A DNA stretch of 38,597 bases, taken from positions 1-38,597 of the forward strand of contig DASZEJ010000136.1 in NCBI GenBank assembly GCA_035940955.1, given 5' to 3'. Numbering within the stretch: the stretch's first letter is position 1; each line of letters starts with the position of its first letter. Source of the DNA: CADCVT01 sp035940955. Its GTDB lineage: Bacteria; Actinomycetota; Thermoleophilia; Solirubrobacterales; Solirubrobacteraceae. Positions 6,882 through 14,721 of this stretch are shown piece by piece. Both the position numbers and the translations under genes were made by a program. The notes below the pieces were generated by a model that did no database searches, had not been told where the DNA came from, and saw only the letters and a program-made list of their open reading frames with translations.

Positions 6882-8645
6882 TCACGCCGCCCTTCGGAGC
6901 TCCTGCGCGTGCCGGCGCGCGGCGAGGTCGTCGCCGTCGGCCCCGAGCATTCGCACGAGCTCCTCGACCTTGTCGCGCTCGGCCAGCTCGGTCACCGTCG
7001 TCAGCGCCGGCTCGACCGACGTGTCCTTGGCGATCGAGAAGTGGCGCGACGCGAGCGACGCGATCTGCGGGAGGTGGGTGATGCACAGCACCTGCCGCCC
7101 CTCCCCCAGCGCGCGAAGCTGCTCGCCGACCGCCCGCGCCGTCTGGCCGCCGACGCCCGCGTCGACCTCGTCGAACACGAGCGTCGCCTCGCTGCCGTCG
7201 TTGGCCGTCCCGAGCAGCGCGAGCATGACCCGCGACAGCTCGCCGCCCGACCCGACGTCGCGCAGCGGCGCGGCGGGGACGCCGGGGTTCGGCGCGATCA
7301 GGAACTCGACCGCGTCCGCTCCGGCCGGCCCCGGCTCGCGCTCGGCCAGCGCCACCTCGAACGCCGCGCCCTCCATCGCGAGGTCCGCCAGCCGCGCCCG
7401 CACGCCGGCGGCGAGCTTCGGCGCCGCCGCACGCCGCGCCCTGCGCAGCGCGGCCGCCCGCTCGGCCCGCTCGGCCCGCGCCCGCTCCAGCGCCGCCGTC
7501 GCCTCCTCCAGCGCGACCTCGGCGTTCGCCAGCTCGTCGCGCCGCTCGCGGCAGCGCTCGGCGTGCGCGAGCACCGCGGCGATCGTGCCGCCGTGCTTGC
7601 GCTTGAGCCGGTCGAGCGACGCGAGCCGCTCCTCGACCGCCTCCAGCCGCCCCGGCTCGCCCTCCAGCCCCTCCGCGTAGCGCCGCAGCTCACCGGCGAG
7701 GTCGCCCGCCTCGACGGCCAGCCCGCGCAGCCGCTCGGCGAGCGGGTCGAGGGCGGGATCGACCCCCGCCACCGCGTCGAGGTCGCGCTCGGCGCCCGCC
7801 AGCAGCGCGACCGCGCCGCCGCCCGCCGCGAAGCCGCCCGCAACGCCCCCGCCGCGCCCGCCGGCCGCGAAGCCGCCCGAGACGCCCCCGCGCGCGCCGT
7901 ACTCCGCGCCGCCCGCCCCGAACTCCCCGCCGCCCTCGCCGTCCATCGCCTCCGCCGCCCCGAGCGACGCGGCCCGCAGCGCCTCCAGGTGCCGCAGCCG
8001 CCCCCGCTCGGCCAGCAGCTCGGCCTCCTCGTCCTCCGACGGCCCCGCCTCCTCGATCTCGGCCAGCTCGAACTCGAGCAGGTCGAGCTCGCGGTCGCGG
8101 GCGCCCGCCCGCTCGCGCAGGCTCTCCAGCGACGCCTCGAGCGACCGCACCCGCGCATGGGCCGCCGCGCACGCCCGCCGCACGGCGAGGTGCTCCGCCC
8201 CGCAGAACCCGTCGAGCAGGTCGAGCTGTGCGGAGGCGAGCGTCAGCCGACGGTGCTCGTGCTGCCCGTAGAACGCCACGAGCGCCGCCGCCAGGTCGCG
8301 CAGGTCGCCCGCCGACGCGCTGCGCCCGCAGACGTACGCCCGCGAGCGCCCCTCCGCCGACACGCGCCGCGCCAGCACCACCTCCTCGGCGTCCGCGGGC
8401 AGCCGCTCGCCCAGCTCGCCGCGCAGCGCGTCCGGCAGCTCGAAGACGCCCTCGACCCACGCCTCCGCCGCCCGCGGCCGCACGATCCCCGGCCGCGGCC
8501 TGCCGCCCAGCAGCAGGTCCAGCGCGTGCGCGAGCATCGTCTTCCCGGCCCCGGTCTCGCCCGTGAGCACGTTCAGCCCCGGCCCGAGACGCAGCTCGGC
8601 CCGCTCGATCAGGAGGAGGTTCTCGACGCGCAGCTCCAGCAGCAC
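6882..8645 (-). CDS. recN: DNA repair protein RecN
   Basis: SMC-like ATPase that helps double-strand break repair. The 587 residues start at a GTG fixed by the family N-terminus LLELRVENLLLIERAEL. The Walker A motif is GETGAGKT (29-36), the ABC signature is VGSGGELSRVMLALL, the Walker B is LVFDEVDAGVGG, and the final His switch is CITHLPQIAS. Between the two heads runs a long Ala/Glu/Arg-rich coiled coil. Residues 234-278 are an unusual Gly/Ala-rich stretch made in part of a duplicated 13-residue unit (GGVSGGFAAGGRG / GGVAGGFAAGGGA), placed between the coiled-coil arms. This insert is not typical of the family and is probably a flexible linker. Downstream of nadK in the same direction. Confidence 0.95.
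   Translation of the reverse strand: MLLELRVENLLLIERAELRLGPGLNVLTGETGAGKTMLAHALDLLLGGRPRPGIVRPRAAEAWVEGVFELPDALRGELGERLPADAEEVVLARRVSAEGRSRAYVCGRSASAGDLRDLAAALVAFYGQHEHRRLTLASAQLDLLDGFCGAEHLAVRRACAAAHARVRSLEASLESLRERAGARDRELDLLEFELAEIEEAGPSEDEEAELLAERGRLRHLEALRAASLGAAEAMDGEGGGEFGAGGAEYGARGGVSGGFAAGGRGGGVAGGFAAGGGAVALLAGAERDLDAVAGVDPALDPLAERLRGLAVEAGDLAGELRRYAEGLEGEPGRLEAVEERLASLDRLKRKHGGTIAAVLAHAERCRERRDELANAEVALEEATAALERARAERAERAAALRRARRAAAPKLAAGVRARLADLAMEGAAFEVALAEREPGPAGADAVEFLIAPNPGVPAAPLRDVGSGGELSRVMLALLGTANDGSEATLVFDEVDAGVGGQTARAVGEQLRALGEGRQVLCITHLPQIASLASRHFSIAKDTSVEPALTTVTELAERDKVEELVRMLGADGDDLAARRHAQELRRAA
7826..7903. repeat. 39-bp direct repeat inside recN
   Basis: Two adjacent near-identical 39-base copies (starting CCGCGAAGCCGCCCG at 7826 and 7865) encode the duplicated 13-residue Gly-rich unit of RecN. 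The in-frame period suggests replication slippage tolerated by a flexible region. Confidence 0.75.
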
Positions 8646-8715
8646 GCGACGAACGGTCGCACCGCGACCCGACGGATCAACCCCGAACGTGCAGATCCGT
8701 GACGAAACCGGAGCG

Positions 8716-9558
8716 CTACGAGGACAGCCGGCCGAACTTCTGGCGCAGACGGCGGTAGAACGACGTCCCCGCGACCTGGGCCAGGCTCGCCACGTCGTCG
8801 CGGAACGTCGCCGTCACCGCGTCCCCGGGCGCGAGCTCGCCGATCGGCCGCCCGTCGACGATCACGTCGACCTCGTCGCGGCCGCGGTTGTGGACGGTGA
8901 GCGTGTCGTCCGGCGCCACGACGAGCGCCCGGGCGGTCAGCGAGTGCGGGGCGATGAACGACACCGCGAACCCCTCCACGCCCCACGCCATCACCGGCCC
9001 GGCGTTCGCGAGGTTGTAGCCCGTCGACCCCGCCGGCGTGGCGATCACCAGCCCGTCGCACCGCACGGACCCCAGCTCCGCGTCGCCGATCGCGTACGAG
9101 AGCTGCGCGACCCGCTCGCCGACCTTGCGGTGGATCGAGACGTCGTTGATCGCCGCCTTCTCGCCGTCCAGGCCGTTCAGCATCACCGCGGGCAGCCGCA
9201 GCACCTCGAAGTCGTGCCCGAACGCGCGCCGGAACCCCGCGGCCATGTCGTCCGGCTCGACCGTGGCGAGGAACCCGACCTCGCCGAAGTTCATCGCGAA
9301 CACCGGCACCGACGTGCCCGCGAACCGCCGCAGCGCGCGCAGGATGGTCCCGTCCCCGCCGAGCACGACGCACAGGTCGACGCCGTCGGGCGACGCGTCG
9401 ACGACGACCCCGTCGCCCGCCGACAGCCCGTGCTTGGCCGTCTCCTCGCCGTCGAAGCGCACCTCGAACCCCGCCGCGCGGGCCTCGGCGACCAGCGGCT
9501 CCAGCGCGCACGCGGTGTCGCTCACCGTGCGGTGCGTCATGACGAGCGCGGCGCTCAC
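8716..9558 (-). CDS. nadK: NAD kinase
   Basis: Phosphorylates NAD to NADP. The 280-residue protein has the GGDGT motif (67-71) in CVVLGGDGTILRAL, the Asn-Asp pair 138-139 in AAINDVSI, and the glycine-rich TPAGSTGYNLANAGP (174-188). The start is a GTG that overlaps the tlyA stop by 4 bases (GTGA), giving translational coupling; the open frame further upstream is a tlyA shadow. The tlyA–nadK–recN order is standard in Actinobacteria. Confidence 0.95.
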   Translation of the reverse strand: MSAALVMTHRTVSDTACALEPLVAEARAAGFEVRFDGEETAKHGLSAGDGVVVDASPDGVDLCVVLGGDGTILRALRRFAGTSVPVFAMNFGEVGFLATVEPDDMAAGFRRAFGHDFEVLRLPAVMLNGLDGEKAAINDVSIHRKVGERVAQLSYAIGDAELGSVRCDGLVIATPAGSTGYNLANAGPVMAWGVEGFAVSFIAPHSLTARALVVAPDDTLTVHNRGRDEVDVIVDGRPIGELAPGDAVTATFRDDVASLAQVAGTSFYRRLRQKFGRLSS

Positions 9559-10346
9559 GCGTCGACCTCGCGCACCGCCGCCTCGAGGTCGCGCACCGCG
9601 CCCGCGCGCCCCCGCTCGCCCAGCCACACGAACGTCTCCCGGTTGCCCTTCGGCCCCGGCAGCCCGCTCGGCGCGAAGCCCAGCACCGCGGCGTCCGCCG
9701 CGCCCGCGCCCGCGACCGCGAGCACCGCCGCCCGCCGATCGGCGGCCTCGCGCACGACCCCGTTCTTGCCCACCCGCGCCGGCCCGACCTCGAACTGCGG
9801 CTTGACCATGACCAGCGCGTCGAACCGCCGCGCCATGCACCCCAGGACCGCGGGCAGCACCTTCGCCGCCGAGATGAACGAGACGTCCACCACCAGCAGG
9901 TCCGGAGCGAACGGCAGCCCAGACGGCGCGAGGAAGCGCGCGTTGACCCGCTCGAGCACGTCGACCCGGGGGTCCGAGCGCAGCGACGGATCGAGCTCGC
10001 CGGACGCGACGTCGACCGCCGCCACCCGCTCCACGCCCCGCCGCAGAAGCACGTCCGTGAACCCGCCGGTCGACGCGCCGACGTCGAGCGCGCGCCGCCC
10101 GGCCACGTCGAGCCCCAGCGCGTCGAGCGCGTTGGCGAGCTTCACCGCCCCGCGCGAGACGTACCGCGGCGAGCCCTCGGCCAGCGCCACCGGCACGTCC
10201 CGCGCGACGAGCTGCGCCGGCCGCGCCGCCGCCACCCGCTCCGGCCCCACGAGCACCTCGCCCGCCGCCACCGACGCGGCCGCGCGCGAGCGCGACGAGA
10301 AGAGGCCCCGCTCCGCGAGCAGGGTGTCGAGCCGGACCCGGGACAT
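9555..10346 (-). CDS. tlyA: TlyA-type rRNA (cytidine-2'-O)-methyltransferase
   Basis: Methylates the ribose of cytidines in 16S and/or 23S rRNA; in mycobacteria its loss gives capreomycin resistance. The 263-residue length is usual. Residues 4-63 form an S4-type RNA-binding domain (RLDTLLAERGL). The Rossmann methyltransferase domain follows with SAM loop ALDVGASTGGFTD (88-98) and the catalytic tetrad candidates Lys69 (RGAVKL), Asp154 (VDVSF), Lys182 and Glu186 (VKPQFEVG). ATG start chosen because it matches the family N-terminus. First gene of the tlyA–nadK–recN transcript, divergent from a small membrane protein gene across an 87-base gap that carries a perfect palindrome. Confidence 0.94.
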   Translation of the reverse strand: MSRVRLDTLLAERGLFSSRSRAAASVAAGEVLVGPERVAAARPAQLVARDVPVALAEGSPRYVSRGAVKLANALDALGLDVAGRRALDVGASTGGFTDVLLRRGVERVAAVDVASGELDPSLRSDPRVDVLERVNARFLAPSGLPFAPDLLVVDVSFISAAKVLPAVLGCMARRFDALVMVKPQFEVGPARVGKNGVVREAADRRAAVLAVAGAGAADAAVLGFAPSGLPGPKGNRETFVWLGERGRAGAVRDLEAAVREVDA

Positions 10347-10396
10347 GGCAGCCCGCGAAGTGTGCCGAACGGGCGCGTTCTGTGAAGAAACGCACA

Positions 10397-10412
10397 TTGA
10401 CTCGCGAGTCAA
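10397..10412. promoter_or_regulatory. Perfect 16-bp palindrome in the tlyA / membrane-protein divergent gap
   Basis: TTGACTCGCGAGTCAA is its own reverse complement, so it presents the -35-like hexamer TTGACT on both strands. On the plus strand a CACAAT sequence lies at 10418-10423, about 10 bases before the ATG at 10434. It could be an operator or a shared -35 region. No partner regulator is encoded next to it. Confidence 0.5.
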
Positions 10413-10433
10413 CGAGCCACAATCACGAGTGCC

Positions 10434-10787
10434 ATGACCGCCCTCCGGATCATCCCCCTCCCGATCCACTCGGCGCTCGAGATGCTGATTGGCCTCGCGC
10501 TCGGCGCGGCGCCCTTCGCGCTCGGGCTGTCGACCGCAGCGGCGTTCGTCGGCGTCGTCGCCGGGGTGCTGATGGTCGGGCTGTCCCTCCAGTCGCTCGA
10601 CACCGGCACCGGCGACGGCATCCGGCTCGGGGCCCACCTCGCCGCCGACCAGGGAGCGGCGCTCGGCCTCGCGACGGCCGCCGCGATCCTCGCCTCGGCC
10701 GGCGACCCCCTCGCCGCGACGCTCTTCGCCGCCGCCGCGATCGGCCACCTGGCGCTCATCCTCGCGACCCGCTACTCGGCCCGCTAG
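10434..10787 (+). CDS. Small integral membrane protein, unknown function
   Basis: A 117-residue hydrophobic protein with probably four membrane helices (about 11-30, 34-54, 71-89 and 92-112), separated by short loops; the central loop has SLDTGTGDGIR. The first helix contains IHSALEMLIGLALG. I do not recognise a characterised family. It is transcribed divergently from tlyA and is followed by a strong hairpin terminator, so it is likely monocistronic and not part of the downstream peptide operon. The short distance between a possible -10 (10418-10423) and the ATG suggests a very short leader. Confidence 0.75.
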   Translation: MTALRIIPLPIHSALEMLIGLALGAAPFALGLSTAAAFVGVVAGVLMVGLSLQSLDTGTGDGIRLGAHLAADQGAALGLATAAAILASAGDPLAATLFAAAAIGHLALILATRYSAR

Positions 10788-10852
10788 ACGACCACCAGAC
10801 TTCGCTCACAGATCACATAAGACAGACCACATAGCAGTATCTCTCCTCCCAG

Positions 10853-10883
10853 AAACGGCCCGCTCGACCCAGGCGGGCCGTTT
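10853..10883 (+). terminator. Rho-independent-like terminator
   Basis: An 11-bp perfect stem AAACGGCCCGC / GCGGGCCGTTT with a 9-base loop, the T-rich end being part of the stem. It separates the small membrane protein gene from the promoter of the next operon. Confidence 0.75.
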
Positions 10884-10908
10884 CGCTTTCCGCAACGATG
10901 GAGGAAGG

Positions 10909-10938
10909 TTGAACGCCAGCACGCCTCTCCGTTAGGTT
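10909..10938 (+). promoter_or_regulatory. Candidate promoter of the DUF1843/radical SAM operon
   Basis: TTGAAC (10909-10914), an 18-base spacer and TAGGTT (10933-10938, TANNNT form). The expected transcription start near 10945 leaves about 22 bases of leader containing the GAGGAGGG ribosome-binding site (10954-10961), six bases before ATG 10967. It lies just downstream of the terminator, so the operon seems to have its own control. Confidence 0.5.
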
Positions 10939-10966
10939 CCGCGTCAAGCGACCGAGGAGGGACGGG

Positions 10967-11143
10967 ATGGCTGAGGTGAGGCCGTACGGGCCGGCGATCC
11001 ACGAGGCGATCGCGAGCGGAGAGGTCGACCGGATGCGCGAGGTGCTGAGCCAGGCCGAGCAGCACCTGTCCGAGCACGGCAACGTGTCCGCGGCGGTCGA
11101 GGCGCTCAGGGCCGAGATCGCCAGGTGCGAGCGGAAGAGCTGA
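10967..11143 (+). CDS. DUF1843-like mini-protein 1, putative RiPP precursor
   Basis: A 58-residue protein preceded by a strong ribosome-binding site (GAGGAGGG). The N-terminal motif RPYGPAIHEAIASGEVDRM and the C-terminal helix HGNVSAAVEALRAEIARCE match what I know of DUF1843, short proteins that are often adjacent to a radical SAM/SPASM enzyme. There is no signal peptide. One Cys is near the end. It is followed after 2 bases by a paralogue that is identical at 40 of 49 positions over the shared core, and then by the radical SAM gene. I infer that it is a substrate of that enzyme. The alternative is a small structural or partner subunit. Where this family usually has GDL, this copy has GEV. 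Confidence 0.8.
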   Translation: MAEVRPYGPAIHEAIASGEVDRMREVLSQAEQHLSEHGNVSAAVEALRAEIARCERKS

Positions 11144-11145
11144 CG

Positions 11146-11331
11146 ATGGAGAACCGGCTGCTGTACGGGCCCGCGATCCACGAGGCGATCGCCACCGGAG
11201 AGCTCGAGAGGATGCGCGAGACCCTGCGCGAGGCCGAGCAGTACCTCGCCGACCACGGCAACGTCTCGGCCGCGGTCGAGGCGCTCAGGGCCGAGATCGC
11301 CAGGTGCGAGTCGCGCGGGAGCGCCAGCTGA
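11146..11331 (+). CDS. DUF1843-like mini-protein 2, putative RiPP precursor
   Basis: A 61-residue paralogue of the preceding gene: MENRLLYGPAIHEAIATGE, then the same HGNVSAAVEALRAEIARCE helix and a different tail, SRGSAS. The ATG lies 2 bases after the previous stop, so both are translated from one message. A frame open from 11125 exists, but the ATG at 11146 matches the start of paralogue 1. The last 39 bases of the shared core are identical in both copies at DNA level, pointing to recent duplication or gene conversion. The tail overlaps the start of the radical SAM gene, which ties their expression together. Motif is GEL where the family often has GDL. Confidence 0.8.
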   Translation: MENRLLYGPAIHEAIATGELERMRETLREAEQYLADHGNVSAAVEALRAEIARCESRGSAS

Positions 11332-12791
11332 GCGCGGCGCCCGAAGCCGCCGTTCCGCGACCCAAGCGCTTCCACGTAGACGCGGACTACGCCGGCTTCG
11401 TGCCGGTCCACGTCGTGTGGGAGCTCACGCTCGCCTGCAACCTGCGCTGCAGCCACTGCGGCTCGCGCGCCGGGAAGCGGCGGCCGGACGAGCTGTCGAC
11501 GGCCGAGGCGCTCGCGGTCGTCGACGGCCTCGCCCGGCTGGGCACGCGCGAGCTGTCGATCATCGGCGGCGAGGCGTACCTGCGGCGCGACTGGACCGAG
11601 ATCGTCGCCCGCGCGACCGGGCACGGCATCCGCGTCTCGATGCAGACCGGCGCCCGCGCGCTCACCGAGCGCCGGCTCGAGGCGGGCGTCAAGGCCGGGC
11701 TGCAGGGCCTCGGCGTCTCGCTCGACGGGCTGCGCGACTACCACGACCGCGTGCGCGGCGTGCCCGGCTCGTTCGACTTCGCCGTGCTCACCCTGCAGCG
11801 CGCGAAGGCGGCGGGGCTCAAGACCAGCGTCAACACCCAGATCGGGCCGGAGACGATCGCCCAGCTCCCCGACCTCCTCGACCGCATCGCCGCCGCCGGG
11901 GCGACCCACTGGCAGCTCCAGCTCACCGTGGCGATGGGCAACGCCGTCGACAACCCCGAGCTGATCCTGCAGCCGCACCAGCTCCTCGAGCTGATGCCGC
12001 TGCTCGCCGAGCTTCACCACCGCGGCCGGCGCCAGGGCGTCCTCATGGTGCCCGGCAACAACATCGGCTACTTCGGGCCGTACGAGCACCTGTGGCGCGG
12101 CGAGGTCGGCGACCGCGGCCACTGGGGCGGGTGCGCCGCGGGCCAGACCGGCATCGGCATCGAGGCCGACGGCACCGTGAAGGGCTGCCCGTCGCTCGCG
12201 ACCGTCGGCTTCGCCGGCGGCAACGTGCGCGACCTGCCCCTCGAGGCGCTGTGGCTCCACGCGCGCGAGACCGGCGGGATGCGCCCCGCGAAGGAGATGT
12301 GGGGCTTCTGCGGCGACTGCTACTACAAGGAGGTCTGCCGCGGCGGCTGCACGTGGACCTCGCACTCCCTTCTCGGGCGGGCCGGGAACAACCCGTACTG
12401 CCACCACCGGGTGCTCGAGCTGCACCGGCGCGGGCGCCGCGAGCGCGTCGTGAAGGTCGAGGACGCCGGGCCGGCGGCGTTCGCCGTCGGGCGCTTCGCG
12501 CTGATCGAGGAGGAGCTGGACGGCACGCCGTGCGGCCCGCCGCAGGAGGCGCCGCTCGACGTCCTGCGGATCGACCCCACCGTCGGCCCCGAGGACGAGG
12601 GGAACGGCACCGGCCGCGTCCCACCGCGCCTGCGGATGTGCCACGGCTGCGAGCGGTTCGTGCTGCCCGAGGAGACCCGCTGCCCGTTCTGCGACGGCGA
12701 CCTCGACGAGCTCGACCGCGAGCGCGAGCGCACCTCGGCGCGCCGCGAGGCGCTGATGCGCCAGGTGCGCGAGGAGATCAGCGCGCCGTGA
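11304..12791 (+). CDS. Radical SAM/SPASM peptide-modifying enzyme with C-terminal zinc ribbon
   Basis: Probable maturase of the two upstream mini-proteins. The radical SAM cluster motif is CNLRCSHC (Cys45, 49, 52), with GGE at 88-90. The SPASM domain holds two more [4Fe-4S] sites: Cys277 and Cys295, then CGDCYYKEVCRGGC (Cys336, 339, 345, 349) and Cys366, exactly the CX2CX5CX3C spacing. After about residue 370 there is an added domain of about 125 residues ending in a zinc ribbon, CHGC and CPFC (Cys446, 449, 460, 463), and a charged helix. Two starts are possible: GTG 11304, overlapping mini-protein 2 by 28 bases, or CTG 11328, which forms a CTGA overlap and has GGGAG six bases upstream. The stop overlaps dxs tail to tail by 14 bases. 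Confidence 0.9.
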   Translation: MRVARERQLSAAPEAAVPRPKRFHVDADYAGFVPVHVVWELTLACNLRCSHCGSRAGKRRPDELSTAEALAVVDGLARLGTRELSIIGGEAYLRRDWTEIVARATGHGIRVSMQTGARALTERRLEAGVKAGLQGLGVSLDGLRDYHDRVRGVPGSFDFAVLTLQRAKAAGLKTSVNTQIGPETIAQLPDLLDRIAAAGATHWQLQLTVAMGNAVDNPELILQPHQLLELMPLLAELHHRGRRQGVLMVPGNNIGYFGPYEHLWRGEVGDRGHWGGCAAGQTGIGIEADGTVKGCPSLATVGFAGGNVRDLPLEALWLHARETGGMRPAKEMWGFCGDCYYKEVCRGGCTWTSHSLLGRAGNNPYCHHRVLELHRRGRRERVVKVEDAGPAAFAVGRFALIEEELDGTPCGPPQEAPLDVLRIDPTVGPEDEGNGTGRVPPRLRMCHGCERFVLPEETRCPFCDGDLDELDRERERTSARREALMRQVREEISAP

Positions 12792-14721
12792 GGTCGGCGA
12801 CGCCGACCGCGGACAGGATCCGCTCGGCGATCGCCTTGCCCGTGAAGCCGACCTCGCGGTGCAGCAGCGCCGGCTTGCCGTGCGTCACGAAGCGGTCGGG
12901 CAGGCCCACCCGGAGCACGCGCGGGGCCGACAGGGCCGAGTCGGAGAGCGTCTCCAGCACAGCGGAGCCGAACCCGCCGGCCAGGGCGCCCTCCTCGACC
13001 GTCATGAGCAGCTCGTGCTCGGCCGAGAGCTGGGCGAGCAGCGCGCCGTCGACCGGCTTGGCGAAGCGGGCGTCGGCGACCGTCACGTCCAGCCCGCGCT
13101 CGGCCAGCAGGTCGGCGGCCTCGAGCGACTTCTGCACCCCGGTCCCGTAGCCGACCAGCGCGACGCGCGACCCCTCGCGCAGCAGCTCGCCGGTCCCGAT
13201 CTCGATCGGCTCGGGCGCGAGCGGCAGCGGCACGCCGACCGCCTCGCCGCGCGGGTAGCGCAGCGCGATCGGGCCGTCGTCGTGGACGAGCGCGGTGCGG
13301 AGCATGTGCAGCAGCATCGCCTCGTCCCGCGGCGCCATCAGGACGATGTTCGGCAGGCAGCGCAGGTACGCGACGTCGAACGCGCCGTGGTGCGTCGGCC
13401 CGTCGTCGCCGACGAGCCCCGCCCGGTCCATGACGAACGCGACGTTCAGCTTCTGCAGGCAGACGTCGTGGACGATCTGGTCGTACGCGCGCTGCAGGAA
13501 GGTCGAGTAGATGGCGGCGACCGGCTTGACGCCCTCCAGGGCGAGCCCCGCGGCGAACAGGATCGCCTGCTGCTCGGCGATCCCCACGTCGAAGTATCGG
13601 TCGGGCAGCGCCTTCTGCAGGTGGACGAGGCCCGTGCCGGTGTTCATCGCCGCGGTGATCCCGACGACGCGCTCGTCCCGGCGCGCCTCGTCGACCAGCG
13701 CCCGCCCGAACACCTCGGTCCACTGTGCCGGCGCGGGGTTCGCGTCCTTGCCCGCCGGGATGACCTTGGGCGCCGGCGCGCGGTTGACGATCGACTTCGG
13801 CTTGGCGGCGTGCCACTTCTCCATGCCCTCCAGCCCGCCGTCCTCGGCGGGCGCGAAGCCCTTGCCCTTCACGGTCGCGGTGTGGACCACGACCGGCCGC
13901 CCGGCCTCCAGCGCCTTCGACAGCGCCTCGCGCAGCGCCCGGGTGTCGTGCCCGTCGACCACGCCGATGTACGCCCAGTCGAGCTCCTCCCAGAAGAGCC
14001 CCGGCGCCCAGAACGCCTTGATCGACTCCTTGAGCTGCGGGCCGAGGCGCTCGAACGCCGCGCCGATGCCGCCGGGCAGCTCGGTCAGCTTGTGCTCGAC
14101 CGACTCGCGCGCGTGCCACAGCTTCGGGTTCAGCCGGACGCGGTTGAAGTAGCGCGACATGGCGCCCACGTTCGGCGCGATCGACATGCCGTTGTCGTTG
14201 AGGACGACGACGATCGGCGTCCCGAGCCCGCCGGCCTGGTGGATCGCCTCGAACGCGACCCCGCCGGTCATCGCGCCGTCGCCGATCACCGCCACGACGC
14301 GGCCGGCGTCCTGCTCGCCGCGCAGCCGCATCCCCTCCTTGATCCCCACCGCGTAGCCGATCGACGTCGACGCGTGGCCCGCGCCCATGATGTCGTGCTC
14401 GCTCTCGTGGATCGCGCAGAACGGGGCGAGCCCCTCGTACTGGCGGATCGTCGGCAGCTGGTCGCGCCGGCCGGTGAGGACCTTGTGCGGGTAGGCCTGG
14501 TGCCCGACGTCCCAGAGGATCTTGTCGCGCGGGGAGTCGAGGAGGGAGTGCAGCGCGACCGCCAGCTCGCACGTCCCGAGGTTGGCGCCGAAGTGGCCGC
14601 CGATCTCGCCGACCGTGTCGATGATGTGCTCGCGGACCTCCTGCGCGACCTGCGCCAGCTCCTCCTCGGAGAGCGAGTGGAGGTCCTGGGGGGCGTCGAT
14701 GCGGTCGAGGATCCTGGTCAT
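12778..14721 (-). CDS. dxs: 1-deoxy-D-xylulose-5-phosphate synthase
   Basis: First enzyme of the MEP isoprenoid pathway: condenses pyruvate and glyceraldehyde 3-phosphate using thiamine diphosphate. The 647 residues begin with the family pattern LHSLSEEELAQVAQEVR and GGHFGANLGTCELAVALH. The thiamine/metal motif is GDGAMTGG (147-154) followed by LNDNGMS, and the catalytic Glu lies in FDVGIAEQQAI of the pyrimidine domain. The C-terminal transketolase domain contains the usual DRAGLVGDDGPTHHG. The start ATG overlaps the ispA stop by 4 bases (ATGA), so the two isoprenoid enzymes are translated together. It converges on the radical SAM gene. Confidence 0.96.
   Translation of the reverse strand: MTRILDRIDAPQDLHSLSEEELAQVAQEVREHIIDTVGEIGGHFGANLGTCELAVALHSLLDSPRDKILWDVGHQAYPHKVLTGRRDQLPTIRQYEGLAPFCAIHESEHDIMGAGHASTSIGYAVGIKEGMRLRGEQDAGRVVAVIGDGAMTGGVAFEAIHQAGGLGTPIVVVLNDNGMSIAPNVGAMSRYFNRVRLNPKLWHARESVEHKLTELPGGIGAAFERLGPQLKESIKAFWAPGLFWEELDWAYIGVVDGHDTRALREALSKALEAGRPVVVHTATVKGKGFAPAEDGGLEGMEKWHAAKPKSIVNRAPAPKVIPAGKDANPAPAQWTEVFGRALVDEARRDERVVGITAAMNTGTGLVHLQKALPDRYFDVGIAEQQAILFAAGLALEGVKPVAAIYSTFLQRAYDQIVHDVCLQKLNVAFVMDRAGLVGDDGPTHHGAFDVAYLRCLPNIVLMAPRDEAMLLHMLRTALVHDDGPIALRYPRGEAVGVPLPLAPEPIEIGTGELLREGSRVALVGYGTGVQKSLEAADLLAERGLDVTVADARFAKPVDGALLAQLSAEHELLMTVEEGALAGGFGSAVLETLSDSALSAPRVLRVGLPDRFVTHGKPALLHREVGFTGKAIAERILSAVGVADLTAR

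Noticed and set aside
8646..8715. SOS/LexA box before recN
   Set aside because: GAACGTGCAGATCC has only the left half of a GAAC-N-GTTC palindrome; the right half is missing.
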